A stretch of DNA of 64,000 nt, taken from assembly GCF_004335085.1 (NCBI RefSeq), contig NZ_RQRS01000010.1:62001-126000 (forward strand), read 5' to 3'. The notes below the pieces were generated by a model. It worked only from the letters and a program-made list of their open reading frames with translations. It searched no databases and was not told the DNA's origin. A program made the translations under genes and the position numbers. Origin of the DNA: Pedobacter nototheniae. GTDB taxonomy: Bacteria > Bacteroidota > Bacteroidia > Sphingobacteriales > Sphingobacteriaceae. Shown here piece after piece: positions 36,647-44,948 of this stretch; position 1 is the first letter of the stretch; every line of letters begins with the position of its first letter.

Positions 36647-37522
36647 TTATCTTTTTGTAAAGGCCTTGCCTAAATCAGAATCAAGGAAATTTTCGGCATC
36701 ATCATGATCGGTAGATAAACTTACATCCATCCATTTTTCCATTTCCGCGGCTCTGGCGGCATCCGCATGCTTCAACATTCCGATAGCATCACTTCCAAAA
36801 AGAAGATGAATTGGTGGTTCTGGGTGTTCAACAAGATCAATTATAGCTTTTGCAGCTTTATCAGGATCTCCTGTTGGAACAAAACCTCCACCTTTAAAAA
36901 ATTCGGCACGTTGCTCAACCGCTTCATATCCATTCACATGAGGAGCATACGTCATTGAATCTCCCGCCCAATCTGTACGAAAACCGCCAGGCTCAACACT
37001 TGTTACGTATATTCCTAAATCTACCACTTCTTTTGCCAAAGCTTCACTAAAGCCACTTAATCCAAATTTTGCGGCCTGATAAATACTAATACCCGCATTA
37101 CCTACTCTACCACCTACAGAACTCACTTGAATAATTCGTCCTGATTTTTGTTTACGCATAAAAGGCAATACCGCTCTGGTAATATCAATAGGTGCATATA
37201 AATTGGTTTCAAGCTGGCTGCGAACTTGCTCAATGGTAAATGCTTCTGTTGCGCCAATAATTCCAAAGCCAGCGTTATTTACCAATACATCGATTTTACC
37301 GAAATGCTCAATCGCAAATTCTACAGCAACATTTATTTGATCGTAATTGGTAACATCCAGTTGAACAGGAAAAATCTGTTCAGGATATTGTTTTTTTAGA
37401 TCTTTTAATGCTTCAATATTTCTTGCGGTAGCTACCACCTGATCTCCTTTTTCCAAAACTGCTTTTGTCAGGTTTCGTCCCAATCCGCGGGAACTACCTG
37501 TTATAAACCAAACTTTTTTCAT
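36647..37522 (-). CDS. SDR-family oxidoreductase
   Basis: A 291-residue classical short-chain dehydrogenase: ITGSSRGLGRNL (cofactor loop), DVTNYDQ, LVNNAGFG, catalytic Ser in IIQVSSVGGRVG, YxxxK as YQAAKFGLSG, and VEPGGFRTDW. The C-terminal extension (GGFVPTGDPDKAAKAIIDLVEHPEPPIHLLFG) is typical of the subgroup often annotated as NADP-dependent SDR of unknown substrate. A complement of TAATTTTG at 37545-37552 is its probable -7 box. It is divergent from the MarR gene by about 220 bp and is followed by an AraC gene. Confidence 0.93.
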   Translation of the reverse strand: MKKVWFITGSSRGLGRNLTKAVLEKGDQVVATARNIEALKDLKKQYPEQIFPVQLDVTNYDQINVAVEFAIEHFGKIDVLVNNAGFGIIGATEAFTIEQVRSQLETNLYAPIDITRAVLPFMRKQKSGRIIQVSSVGGRVGNAGISIYQAAKFGLSGFSEALAKEVVDLGIYVTSVEPGGFRTDWAGDSMTYAPHVNGYEAVEQRAEFFKGGGFVPTGDPDKAAKAIIDLVEHPEPPIHLLFGSDAIGMLKHADAARAAEMEKWMDVSLSTDHDDAENFLDSDLGKAFTKR

Positions 37523-37702
37523 TGTTCTATTTTTTTTATAGAATCAAAATTAGTTTGTTGTAAGATGAAAAGTTTTGTTTAAAAGCTCAATTTACTTTGT
37601 TAAAAAGCTCATATAAAATTGCTGACCTATTATTTGGATTGAACGGATTTAACAGCCGATTGTAAATTATTCAAGTCTTTAGTAAAAAATATATTTTAGC
37701 AC

Positions 37703-37733
37703 TATATTTGTAAGGTAAACTTATAAGTTTTAC
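37703..37733 (+). promoter_or_regulatory. Promoter and palindromic operator of the marR-MFS operon
   Basis: TATATTTG (37703-37710) is a -7 box. Just downstream lies the palindrome GTAAACTTATAAGTTTTAC (37715-37733, one mismatch between arms), covering the transcription start, an expected place for MarR autorepression. ATG is at 37742. Confidence 0.65.
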
Positions 37734-37741
37734 TTATTAAA

Positions 37742-38173
37742 ATGAAAATACAAAATAGTGATGTACTTGCCGCTCAGCTCCGCCCGATTTTAACAAGATT
37801 GGTTCGGAAAATGCGTAAGCTTTCGCCCATAAATACGGTACTTTCTCAAACTGAGAGATCGGTTTTAGTCTTGTTGGAAAACGAAAAATTTCTTTCGGCA
37901 GAACTTGCTGTTATAGAAAAAATAACGCCACAATCAATGGGATCGGTACTTAATCATTTAAGCGGCTTAAATCTGATCGAAAAAACACCCTCTGAAACAG
38001 ATAAGCGAAAAATTTACATTTCCATATCGGAAACAGGAAAAAAAATGATTCAGCAGGTTAGAAATGAGCGAGATGAATGGTTGGGAAAAGCTATTGCAGA
38101 GGTTTGCACAGAAAAAGAACAAGAAGCAATTGGAGCAGCAATTGGTCCATTATCCAAACTCGTAGATTTTTAG
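37742..38173 (+). CDS. MarR-family transcriptional regulator
   Basis: A 143-residue winged helix-turn-helix regulator with recognition region SAELAVIEKITPQSMGSVLNHLSGLNLIEKTPSETDKRKIYISISETGKKMI, the classical MarR wing (D-K-R-K). It starts an operon with an MFS exporter (6-bp gap) and an isochorismatase-fold protein; MarR repressors usually respond to phenolic or other toxic compounds and derepress such exporters. The palindrome upstream supports autoregulation. Confidence 0.92.
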   Translation: MKIQNSDVLAAQLRPILTRLVRKMRKLSPINTVLSQTERSVLVLLENEKFLSAELAVIEKITPQSMGSVLNHLSGLNLIEKTPSETDKRKIYISISETGKKMIQQVRNERDEWLGKAIAEVCTEKEQEAIGAAIGPLSKLVDF

Positions 38174-38179
38174 ATTATT

Positions 38180-39439
38180 ATGAAAATCAGCACTTTTAAT
38201 GCATTTAAAAGCAGAAACTACAGACTTTATTTTGGCGGTCAGTCCATTTCATTAATTGGAACTTGGATGCAAAAAACTGCTGTAAGTTGGGTTGTATATT
38301 CTGAAACGCATTCTAAGTTTATGCTCGGCTTAACGTTATTTGCAAGTTTATTTCCATCATTTATCTTTTCTTTTATTGGTGGCGTGGCCTCCGATCGTTA
38401 TAGCCGATACAAATTATTATTAACCACACAAATTGCCTCTATGATTCAGGCAGTTTTATTAACGCTACTTATCTTTTTCAGGCATTATTCTGTATGGGAA
38501 ATTATTGCATTAAGTGCTTTACTGGGCTTAATTAATGCTTTTGATGTACCTGCAAGACAATCATTAGTTTATGAAATGGTTGATGATAAAGCCGATTTAC
38601 CCAATGCATTGGCTCTTAATTCTTCGATGGTTAATTTATCCAGATTAATTGGTCCAGGTCTTGCAGGATTGGCTTTGGAGAAATTTGGCGATGACATTTG
38701 TTTTGGATTAAATGCGGTAAGTTTTATTGCAGTAATTGGTTCGTTATTGATGATGAAACTTCCAAAATATGTTGCAAAACCACACACTAAAAACGTAATA
38801 GGTGAATTAAAAGAAGGATTTGCCTATATTAAAAAAACACCTTCCATTAGTTTAATTTTAATTATGCTGGCATTAATCAGCTTAATGGTTTTGCCCTTTA
38901 GCACCTTAATTCCTGTTTATGCCAAAGATATTTTTAAAGGAACAGCGTCAACTTTTGGAGTAATTGATAGTGTAATTGGCTTAGGTGCTTTTTCTGGTGC
39001 TATATTTCTTGCTTCATTAAAGCCTGGAAGGAATTTAAGAAAGATATTAGCCATTAATACGCTAATTTTTGGTGTAGGTTTAATTTTATTCTCACACACT
39101 ACTTATTATCCAATTGCTTTACTTTTCGCAACAATATCTGGCTTCGGTATGATGTCGCAAATTACCATTAGCAACACCTTAATACAAACCACAGTTGACC
39201 CTTCCATGCGTGGACGAGTAATTAGCTTTTATGCCATGGCTTTTTTCGGGATGCAACCCCTAGGTGGTTTACTGGTTGGTAGTATTTCGCAATGGATTGG
39301 TACGCCTGATACTGTATTAATTGAAGGCATAATAGCATTAATTATTGGTGGATTCCTTTTTAGAAAGCTTAGAAAGGATGAAATAAAAAACACTCAAATA
39401 ACAACACTTCCGCAGCAAATAGAATTGGAAAAAATATAA
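38180..39439 (+). CDS. MFS exporter (EntS/DUF894 type)
   Basis: A 419-residue major facilitator with twelve predicted helices and the MFS_3/EntS-like features NYRLYFGGQSISLIGTWMQKTAVSWVVYS at the N-terminus, GGVASDRYSRYKLLL (loop 2-3) and ALLGLINAFDVPARQSLVYEMV. Relatives include enterobactin exporter EntS and many drug exporters. It follows marR by six bases and precedes the isochorismatase-fold gene by 16 bases, so the three are almost surely one operon controlled by the MarR operator. Substrate unknown. Confidence 0.93.
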   Translation: MKISTFNAFKSRNYRLYFGGQSISLIGTWMQKTAVSWVVYSETHSKFMLGLTLFASLFPSFIFSFIGGVASDRYSRYKLLLTTQIASMIQAVLLTLLIFFRHYSVWEIIALSALLGLINAFDVPARQSLVYEMVDDKADLPNALALNSSMVNLSRLIGPGLAGLALEKFGDDICFGLNAVSFIAVIGSLLMMKLPKYVAKPHTKNVIGELKEGFAYIKKTPSISLILIMLALISLMVLPFSTLIPVYAKDIFKGTASTFGVIDSVIGLGAFSGAIFLASLKPGRNLRKILAINTLIFGVGLILFSHTTYYPIALLFATISGFGMMSQITISNTLIQTTVDPSMRGRVISFYAMAFFGMQPLGGLLVGSISQWIGTPDTVLIEGIIALIIGGFLFRKLRKDEIKNTQITTLPQQIELEKI

Positions 39440-39455
39440 TTTAAATCAATATAAA

Positions 39456-40022
39456 ATGATTACTTCTTTAGATAAAAATACAGCGCTTGTTTTAATCGAC
39501 TTACAAAAAGGAATAATAAATTTACCTTTGACTAAACCTGCAAACGAGGTTTTAGATAAAGCCAGTCAATTGGTTTCTGCATTTAGAAAAGCTGGCTTGC
39601 CGATTGTAATTGTAAACGTTAATCCTACACAATCTCCTTTAAATGCACTGCGTAAGAATGCAAAAACAGCGGCTATGAGTTTTCCTGATGAGTGGTTTGA
39701 AATTGCACCTGAAATCAAAACTTCGGGTGAAGATATTTTCATCACCAAAAACATCTGGAATGCCTTTACAAATCCTGCTCTTGATGTTGCATTAAAAAAT
39801 AAAGGCGTTACAGGAATTGTTTTAGCAGGAATATCAACCAGTATTGGTGTTGAAGGCACTGCAAGAGCGGCAAGTGAGCACGGTTATAACCTAACTTTTG
39901 CAAAGGATGCAATGGCGGATATGATTGCAAGTGCACATGAGCATAGCATCAACATTATTTTCCCGAGGATTGGTGAAGTGGATAACACCGATAAAATTAT
40001 TGAAAAACTAGCAGAACTTTAG
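39456..40022 (+). CDS. Isochorismatase-fold hydrolase lacking the catalytic cysteine
   Basis: A 188-residue isochorismatase-superfamily protein. Asp15 (VLIDLQKG) and Lys98 (FITKNIW) of the usual Asp-Lys-Cys triad are present, but the nucleophile position in AGISTSIGVEGTARAA is Gly131 instead of Cys. True isochorismatases such as EntB also have glycine there, whereas amidohydrolases of the fold need cysteine. The protein is therefore either a vinyl-ether hydrolase or catalytically altered. It is the third gene of the MarR-MFS operon. No other siderophore gene is near. Confidence 0.88.
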   Translation: MITSLDKNTALVLIDLQKGIINLPLTKPANEVLDKASQLVSAFRKAGLPIVIVNVNPTQSPLNALRKNAKTAAMSFPDEWFEIAPEIKTSGEDIFITKNIWNAFTNPALDVALKNKGVTGIVLAGISTSIGVEGTARAASEHGYNLTFAKDAMADMIASAHEHSINIIFPRIGEVDNTDKIIEKLAEL

Positions 40023-40154
40023 GAGTACGCTGAAAAAACCATCATCAAAGAAACGAGTATAGTTGAAATCCAATAAATGATTTTAATTGTTTTTGTTTTC
40101 ATATTTCTTTTTTTTTCGCAAACCTATGTACTTTTACTATCCAAAAGATATTAG

Positions 40155-40200
40155 TATCCAAAAGGATAGCAGTATCCTTTAAGAAACCTATGTAATTTTG
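40155..40200 (+). promoter_or_regulatory. Operator and -7 box of the hxlR-type regulator gene
   Basis: TATCCAAAAGGATA (40155-40168) is a perfect palindrome, flanked by further TATCC half-sites at 40138 and 40173. The -7 box TAATTTTG (40193-40200) ends only four bases before ATG 40205. Confidence 0.6.
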
Positions 40201-40204
40201 TGCC

Positions 40205-40606
40205 ATGCGAAAAGGAAAAGAACATCACAATAAAGAAACTTGTACAGCCAGTTTAAATGCGGTAAAGGATGCTCTTTACGTGTTAAATGGGAAATGGAAA
40301 TTACCTTTAATTATTTCATTACAGGATGGGCCTAAACGTTTCAACGAAATTCAGAAATCGCTGGGCGAGATTACACCTAAAATTTTATCGAAGGAATTGA
40401 AAGATTTGGAGCTTAATGAATTTGTGGTGCGTAAAGTATTTTCTACTACACCTGTTACTGTAACCTACGAACTTACCCCATATAGCGAAACATTAGACAA
40501 AGTGATTGATGAATTAAGAAACTGGGGCTTACAGCACCGCGAAAGGCTTGTTAGCAACCGTAGAAATGCACCCAAAGCTGAAGAACTTGTTTTAACAACG
40601 GCTTAA
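40205..40606 (+). CDS. HxlR-family transcriptional regulator
   Basis: A 133-residue HxlR winged-helix regulator: KETCTASLNAVKDALYVLNGKWKLPLIISL, GPKRFNEIQKSLGEITPKILSKELKDLELNEFVVRKVF, VTYELTPYSETL. A single N-terminal cysteine at position 13, as in redox- or aldehyde-sensing members, is present. Its own promoter has TATCC-repeat operators, suggesting autoregulation. No obvious target is adjacent: the next gene is convergent with one base between stops, and the upstream isochorismatase gene is on the same strand. Confidence 0.93.
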   Translation: MRKGKEHHNKETCTASLNAVKDALYVLNGKWKLPLIISLQDGPKRFNEIQKSLGEITPKILSKELKDLELNEFVVRKVFSTTPVTVTYELTPYSETLDKVIDELRNWGLQHRERLVSNRRNAPKAEELVLTTA

Positions 40607-40607
40607 C

Positions 40608-41705
40608 TTAAAAAGTTTCGTCAACTAAAGCTTTTATCTCTTTGTAATTTTGGTTTCGCCCTTTATTATTCAAGTAAAAAGCCATTAAAATACCTGCCGT
40701 TTTATTTTTATTGTCTACCCAAGGAAAAGTACCAAATAAACCAGGGCTGGATACCGTGTTGCTTAGCTGATTATTACTTCCTTTTTCCATTACCCACTCC
40801 CCATAACCATAGCCAAAACTACCTGCTTCAGTAGGCGTGTATGCAACTTTTACATCAGCTGTTATTCTATTAACCTGCATTTGGGCTACGCTATTTTCAG
40901 TTAATATCCTTTTGCCTTTATATATTCCTTTATTTAAAATCATAGTTAAAAAACTCATATAATCAGTTGGTGTACTACTTGCACCACCAGCTGGTAAAGC
41001 AACTTTTCCATATCCGAAATCTGTATTCTTCATTTCTAAGGGCGCTGCAATACGTTCGGCGAAAAGGGTTTCGAAACTCTTTCCACTAATTTTTTCAATT
41101 ACTGCACCTGCAATTTGCAAGCCCGTATTGCTATATCTAAAAACTTTTCCGGGTTTTCCTTCCATTGGGAGCAAGGCAATTTTTTCTATAGCCTGATCCA
41201 TACTGCTTAAACCTTTCATCTCGTTCAAACTTTCTTTTAAATCTGGCGATTTAATAGCTGTTAGGTGCGATAGGCAATCGCTAATGCTAATATTACCCTT
41301 GCCACTTTTAGATAGTTGAGGCAAAAACTTACCTACTGTATCACTTAGTTTAAGTTTACCTTCATCAACAAATGTCATTACCAATGCTGCACTTAACCAT
41401 TTGCTACAACTTGCAATTTGTTGTTGTGTTGTAGCTGTATAATCACTCAAGTTGGCCGTTTTACCCTGTAGTTTAGCAAAATAATTGACTACTGTACGGT
41501 TCTTCATATTCATTTGATTGATTCCATTACTATAAACCTGTTTACCATTTTTATACACCAGTAAATAAACCCGCCCACCCATTTCATTAACATGATTGGT
41601 AAGCCAACTATCTATTTTAGCTGTATTTTGCTGTGCCTTGGTTTTTAATGCTAACGAGAATACAAGGGCAAAAAGAATAATGATTTTTAAGCAGATCGGT
41701 TTCAT
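40608..41705 (-). CDS. Secreted serine hydrolase of the class C beta-lactamase fold
   Basis: A 365-residue exported protein with signal peptide MKPICLKIIILFALVFSLALKTKAQ. The catalytic motifs are S-x-x-K in ASCSKWLSAALV, Y-x-N in FRYSNTGLQ, and a late GLFGTFPWVDNK stretch in the KTG position. Members of this family (Beta-lactamase, PF00144) are esterases, D-aminopeptidases or DD-peptidases more often than true beta-lactamases, so resistance should not be assumed. It is monocistronic, tail to tail with the HxlR gene. Confidence 0.9.
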   Translation of the reverse strand: MKPICLKIIILFALVFSLALKTKAQQNTAKIDSWLTNHVNEMGGRVYLLVYKNGKQVYSNGINQMNMKNRTVVNYFAKLQGKTANLSDYTATTQQQIASCSKWLSAALVMTFVDEGKLKLSDTVGKFLPQLSKSGKGNISISDCLSHLTAIKSPDLKESLNEMKGLSSMDQAIEKIALLPMEGKPGKVFRYSNTGLQIAGAVIEKISGKSFETLFAERIAAPLEMKNTDFGYGKVALPAGGASSTPTDYMSFLTMILNKGIYKGKRILTENSVAQMQVNRITADVKVAYTPTEAGSFGYGYGEWVMEKGSNNQLSNTVSSPGLFGTFPWVDNKNKTAGILMAFYLNNKGRNQNYKEIKALVDETF

Positions 41706-41797
41706 ATGCTTGTGACAGATAAAGTGGTTAAAAGTTTAAATTCCTTATTTACATGATTATCTGTAATATCGGTTATCTTTGATGAAATTTAAAATCG

Positions 41798-42253
41798 ATG
41801 GCGGTATTACATAGAAAAGAAGAAAAAATTCAGGCAGTGCTGGGTAGGTTGCCTAAAAAATATACACATGAGCAGTTTGTAGAGATGTTTATTAAACTTT
41901 ACTCTAAAGATTGGGGCAAAATTAAATCAGCTTATATCAAACAATCGCAAGATAAAGAACCGGGGACGATTATTAATATGCCTAAACCGGAAGTTTATTT
42001 AAAGCAAATATTAACTTCTTATTTGCAACAAGCTGATGAGCCAAAAACAGTTGCTGAAGAAATTGTTCCTGCTACTGAAGTTAAAAAACCTAAAGCGCCT
42101 GCAAAAAAGAAAACCGAAGCTTTAGCAGAAGAAATAATTGAAGTTAAAAAACCTAAAGCTGCAGCAAAGAAAAAAACTGATAAAGAGGAAGATGACGCTA
42201 CAGAGGTAAAGAAACCTAAAGCGGCTGTGAAAAAGACGGCAATAAAAAAATAA
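41798..42253 (+). CDS. Lysine-rich protein with histone H1-like repeat tail
   Basis: A 151-residue protein. The N-terminal ~75 residues (RKEEKIQAVLGRLPKKYTHEQFVEMFIKLYSKDWGKIKSAY) look like a small folded helical domain; the rest is a low-complexity basic tail with three repeats of the form EVKKPKAxAKKKT separated by acidic linkers. Such tails resemble histone H1 and the Bacteroidota or Chlamydia histone-like proteins, suggesting nucleic-acid binding and chromosome compaction. I do not know the name of the N-terminal domain. It stands alone, with a duplicated terminator element downstream. Confidence 0.82.
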   Translation: MAVLHRKEEKIQAVLGRLPKKYTHEQFVEMFIKLYSKDWGKIKSAYIKQSQDKEPGTIINMPKPEVYLKQILTSYLQQADEPKTVAEEIVPATEVKKPKAPAKKKTEALAEEIIEVKKPKAAAKKKTDKEEDDATEVKKPKAAVKKTAIKK

Positions 42254-42370
42254 AAATAATTACATCCGTATATAATAAATCGAATTTACAAGCGTCTATA
42301 TATACGAGAGCGTTAATTTAGATGACGGGGATAGGTCGGTATGATTTATCCCCGTTCTTTTTTAAAGCAA
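42250..42370 (+). repeat. Tandem 142-bp element, copy 1, with terminator hairpin
   Basis: First of two tandem copies beginning AATAAAAATAATTACATC and ending in the stem ACGGGGATA/TATCCCCGT followed by TTCTTTTTT. It starts at the stop codon of the lysine-rich gene. The unit also holds a weaker hairpin AAGCGTCT/AGAGCGTT. It may be a small RNA with its own terminator or a 3' untranslated region. Confidence 0.85.
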
Positions 42371-42391
42371 TTTCCAATCTGAAGAAAAAAA

Positions 42392-42513
42392 ATAAAAATA
42401 ATTACATCTGTATATAATAAATTCAATTTACAAGCGTCTATATATACGAGAGCGTTAATTTAGATGACGGGGATAGGTCGGTATGATTTATCCCCGTTCT
42501 TTTTTTAAAGCAA
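42392..42513 (+). repeat. Tandem 142-bp element, copy 2, with terminator hairpin
   Basis: Second copy, 142 bp downstream of the first. It differs at only three positions in the first 35 bp (TCTG for TCCG, ATTC for ATCG) and is equal over the hairpin part. Confidence 0.85.
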
Positions 42514-42524
42514 TTTTACCTGAA

Positions 42525-42558
42525 CAAAAAAAAGCCGCAAATTTCTTCGCGACTTTTT
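42525..42558 (-). terminator. Terminator of the beta-glucan locus
   Basis: AAAAAGCCGC pairs with GCGACTTTTT (one mismatch) around AAATTTCTTC. On the minus strand eight T residues follow. It lies 25 bp beyond the GH16 stop codon. Confidence 0.75.
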
Positions 42559-42582
42559 ACAATTAACCTATGTTGTCAGTTG

Positions 42583-43464
42583 TTATTTTTCAATCATTCT
42601 ATAATAACGAACATAATCGACTTCCATTTTTTGCGGCCAGATGCTATCATCAATGCCTTGTGCCCCACCCCAATCACCACCAACGGCAACATTTAATAAA
42701 AGGTGGAAACGTTTATCAAAAGGCCAAACTTTATACCCAGTTCCTTCGTTGGTAAACTCAAAAACCTTAACATCATCATAATAACCACGAATGGCAAAGG
42801 GAGTCCAATCTACACGGTAAAGGTGAAAAGCTGTACTTGCTCCATCAATCTTTTTAGAAATTGTTTTTTGAGTATTAATTTTAAAGTAATAAGCTTCGCT
42901 ATGTGTACTAAAATGCACATTATCTTGATCGTAGCCTACATGTTCCATAATATCAATCTCACCCGATTTTGGCCAATCTCCGTAAGCCCTATCGGTTGGC
43001 AGCATCCATATTGCAGGCCAAGTTCCTCTACCAGTTGGTAATTTTGCTTTAATTTCAAACCTACCGTAAAGTACGTCCAGCTTACCTCGGGTTACCAAGC
43101 GTGCTGAAGAGTAATTCATACCGCCAATATCTTGTTTTCTTGCAATAATAGTTAATTTTCCATCGGCAACGCTGGCATTATTAGTGGTATTGGTATAAAA
43201 TTCTTTCTCGTTATTTCCCCAGCCGCTCCCTCCAGTATCGTAATCCCAGTTAGAGGTTAATGGCGCACCGGTGTTATTAAATTCGTCGCTCCATGTTGCC
43301 GTACTTTCAAACGCCCAGTTTTTATCAACTGGTGTTGTAGTTTCTGGCGGAACATAAACGGGGCCATCATCTGTTTTTTTAGAACAGCCACTTATCCCAA
43401 TTACCGCAATTGCCAAAGCGGCAAAAATTTCTTTCCTGAAGTACTTTACTGAATCTTTTATCAT
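42583..43464 (-). CDS. GH16 endo-beta-glucanase lipoprotein (laminarinase-type)
   Basis: A 293-residue GH16 enzyme. The lipobox GISGCSK gives lipidated Cys27. The jelly-roll catalytic domain contains the canonical motif GEIDIMEHVG with nucleophile Glu169 and acid/base Glu174, a methionine insertion typical of the endo-beta-1,3-glucanase branch, plus WPAIWMLP and WPFDKRFHLLLNVAVGGDWGG. It probably cuts laminarin or mixed-linkage glucan at the cell surface for the SusC/SusD pair upstream. It is the last gene of the minus-strand locus that begins with the ECF sigma gene. Confidence 0.95.
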   Translation of the reverse strand: MIKDSVKYFRKEIFAALAIAVIGISGCSKKTDDGPVYVPPETTTPVDKNWAFESTATWSDEFNNTGAPLTSNWDYDTGGSGWGNNEKEFYTNTTNNASVADGKLTIIARKQDIGGMNYSSARLVTRGKLDVLYGRFEIKAKLPTGRGTWPAIWMLPTDRAYGDWPKSGEIDIMEHVGYDQDNVHFSTHSEAYYFKINTQKTISKKIDGASTAFHLYRVDWTPFAIRGYYDDVKVFEFTNEGTGYKVWPFDKRFHLLLNVAVGGDWGGAQGIDDSIWPQKMEVDYVRYYRMIEK

Positions 43465-43533
43465 AAGTTGATTTTAAAAAGGAGAAGTTTGAGTTAATAC
43501 CCAAACCTCTCCGGTTGAAGGAGCGTACGCTGT

Positions 43534-44937
43534 TTATTTAAATTCGAAATCATCAATATAAAATATCCCTGCATTTGGATGCCCTTCGCCACCAAGCTGC
43601 ACTACAATTTTATCATATAAAGTTTCTGTAGAAAAAGCAGAGAAATCAAACTCTAACTGCACCCATCGATCGAAAGTAGTAATGGTTTTAACCACTTCTT
43701 TTTGCGTTTGCCAAGAATTGCCACCCAATAATGAGTTTTGAAGTTTAACCGATACCGTTGGTGGTACCAAAGCAAAATTATTGCCACTTGGGAAGAAAAC
43801 TTTTAAACGAACCTTGTTTTTCGCAGTTAAATCAAGGCGATAAGATAAGGTAGTTTGCAAATTACCATATTGATTATCAGCACCAGCTAAACGGCCATAA
43901 TAACCAACTTTAGGCGATGTATTAATTGGAAAAGGCCCAGGATTATCATAAGAGCGTTTAAAAGTAACGTTTTCTGCTGTCCATGTAATGTTATTTACAA
44001 CATCCAAATCATCACTTAAATTTGCGGCTTGCAATGGTTTCTGCACCACAGGTCTGGTAAATCCTTTTTTGATAAGTTTTAAATACCATGCATTGCCAGG
44101 ATTTGCCTTATCCAAACAACGTAAGGACATTTCGTTTTCGGTTAAAGATAAAATTTGATACTGGGAAACGCCTGTGTAGTAGCTAATAAAACCGCCACCA
44201 GAAATGGTTAAAAATTTTGTGCCATTAACCTCAGTAATTAACCATGTTAAATTTGTTGGTGGCGTATAATTAACCGTAGGATCTGATGCCCCTGTTGGCC
44301 CACCAATCCCTGGCGCATTTGCTGCGTTTGCAAATGTGGTCCCTTTATTATCGTATGTATATTTCAATCCATTCATGTTAAAGGTCATTTCATCATCGTA
44401 AAAACCTAGACCACTTTTCTCATTAGGTCCTGCTTTATACCACCCTGGTTCGGTAGAGCCATCGCCAGTAGCCGGACCAACGCCTAAATGTCCAAGTTGC
44501 GTTTGATCTATCACCCAAGTAAAGCCCGCTGTATTGCTTAAGCCACCAGATAATGTTGTAAAAGCTGGATCAGTTAACATAGCTGGATTAGTTTGTGCAA
44601 TAACTACTGTTTTTGTACTCGATACGTAGCCACCATCAGTAACAATGGTTAATTTAACGGTATATGTGCCCGCAAGCGGATAAGAGGCCGTTACTTTTGC
44701 TCCATCGCCCGTATTTCCATTTCCAAAATCCCATAAAGCTTTAAAGCCTGGTGATTGGTTTTCGAAAGTTATGATATTGGCGTTGGTTGCCGTTGGTGTA
44801 ACGGTAAACTTTACCTGATCTGCCGTAGGTGGCGTGCCAAGTTCTCTATTATCAGTTTTTTTACAAGCAGCGGTAGCCAGTAAAATCAGCAGGGCGAAAA
44901 ACCCGGCTGTTTGTTTTATGATATAATTTAATTTCAT
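43534..44937 (-). CDS. Surface lipoprotein with PKD domain (probable glycan-binding protein)
   Basis: A 467-residue lipoprotein (lipobox ATAACKK, Cys25). A PKD domain spans about residues 45-115 (PGFKALWDFGNGNTGDGAKVTASYPLAGTYTVKLTIVTDGGYVSSTKTV). The remainder is beta-rich with two probable carbohydrate-binding-like lobes (MLTDPAFTTLSGG...; LSYRLDLTAKNKVRLKVFFPSGNNF), ending GIFYIDDFEFK. It sits between susD and the GH16 gene in the position where PULs encode surface glycan-binding proteins (SGBP). No catalytic motif is apparent. Confidence 0.85.
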   Translation of the reverse strand: MKLNYIIKQTAGFFALLILLATAACKKTDNRELGTPPTADQVKFTVTPTATNANIITFENQSPGFKALWDFGNGNTGDGAKVTASYPLAGTYTVKLTIVTDGGYVSSTKTVVIAQTNPAMLTDPAFTTLSGGLSNTAGFTWVIDQTQLGHLGVGPATGDGSTEPGWYKAGPNEKSGLGFYDDEMTFNMNGLKYTYDNKGTTFANAANAPGIGGPTGASDPTVNYTPPTNLTWLITEVNGTKFLTISGGGFISYYTGVSQYQILSLTENEMSLRCLDKANPGNAWYLKLIKKGFTRPVVQKPLQAANLSDDLDVVNNITWTAENVTFKRSYDNPGPFPINTSPKVGYYGRLAGADNQYGNLQTTLSYRLDLTAKNKVRLKVFFPSGNNFALVPPTVSVKLQNSLLGGNSWQTQKEVVKTITTFDRWVQLEFDFSAFSTETLYDKIVVQLGGEGHPNAGIFYIDDFEFK

Positions 44938-44948
44938 GATATTTTTAA

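Noticed and set aside
39456..40022. Siderophore biosynthesis locus based on isochorismatase and EntS-like exporter
   Set aside because: No entA, entC, entE or peptide synthetase genes are present, so the operon cannot be called a siderophore locus.
40608..41705. Beta-lactam resistance gene
   Set aside because: The fold is shared by esterases and peptidases and the sequence shows no specific match to AmpC enzymes.
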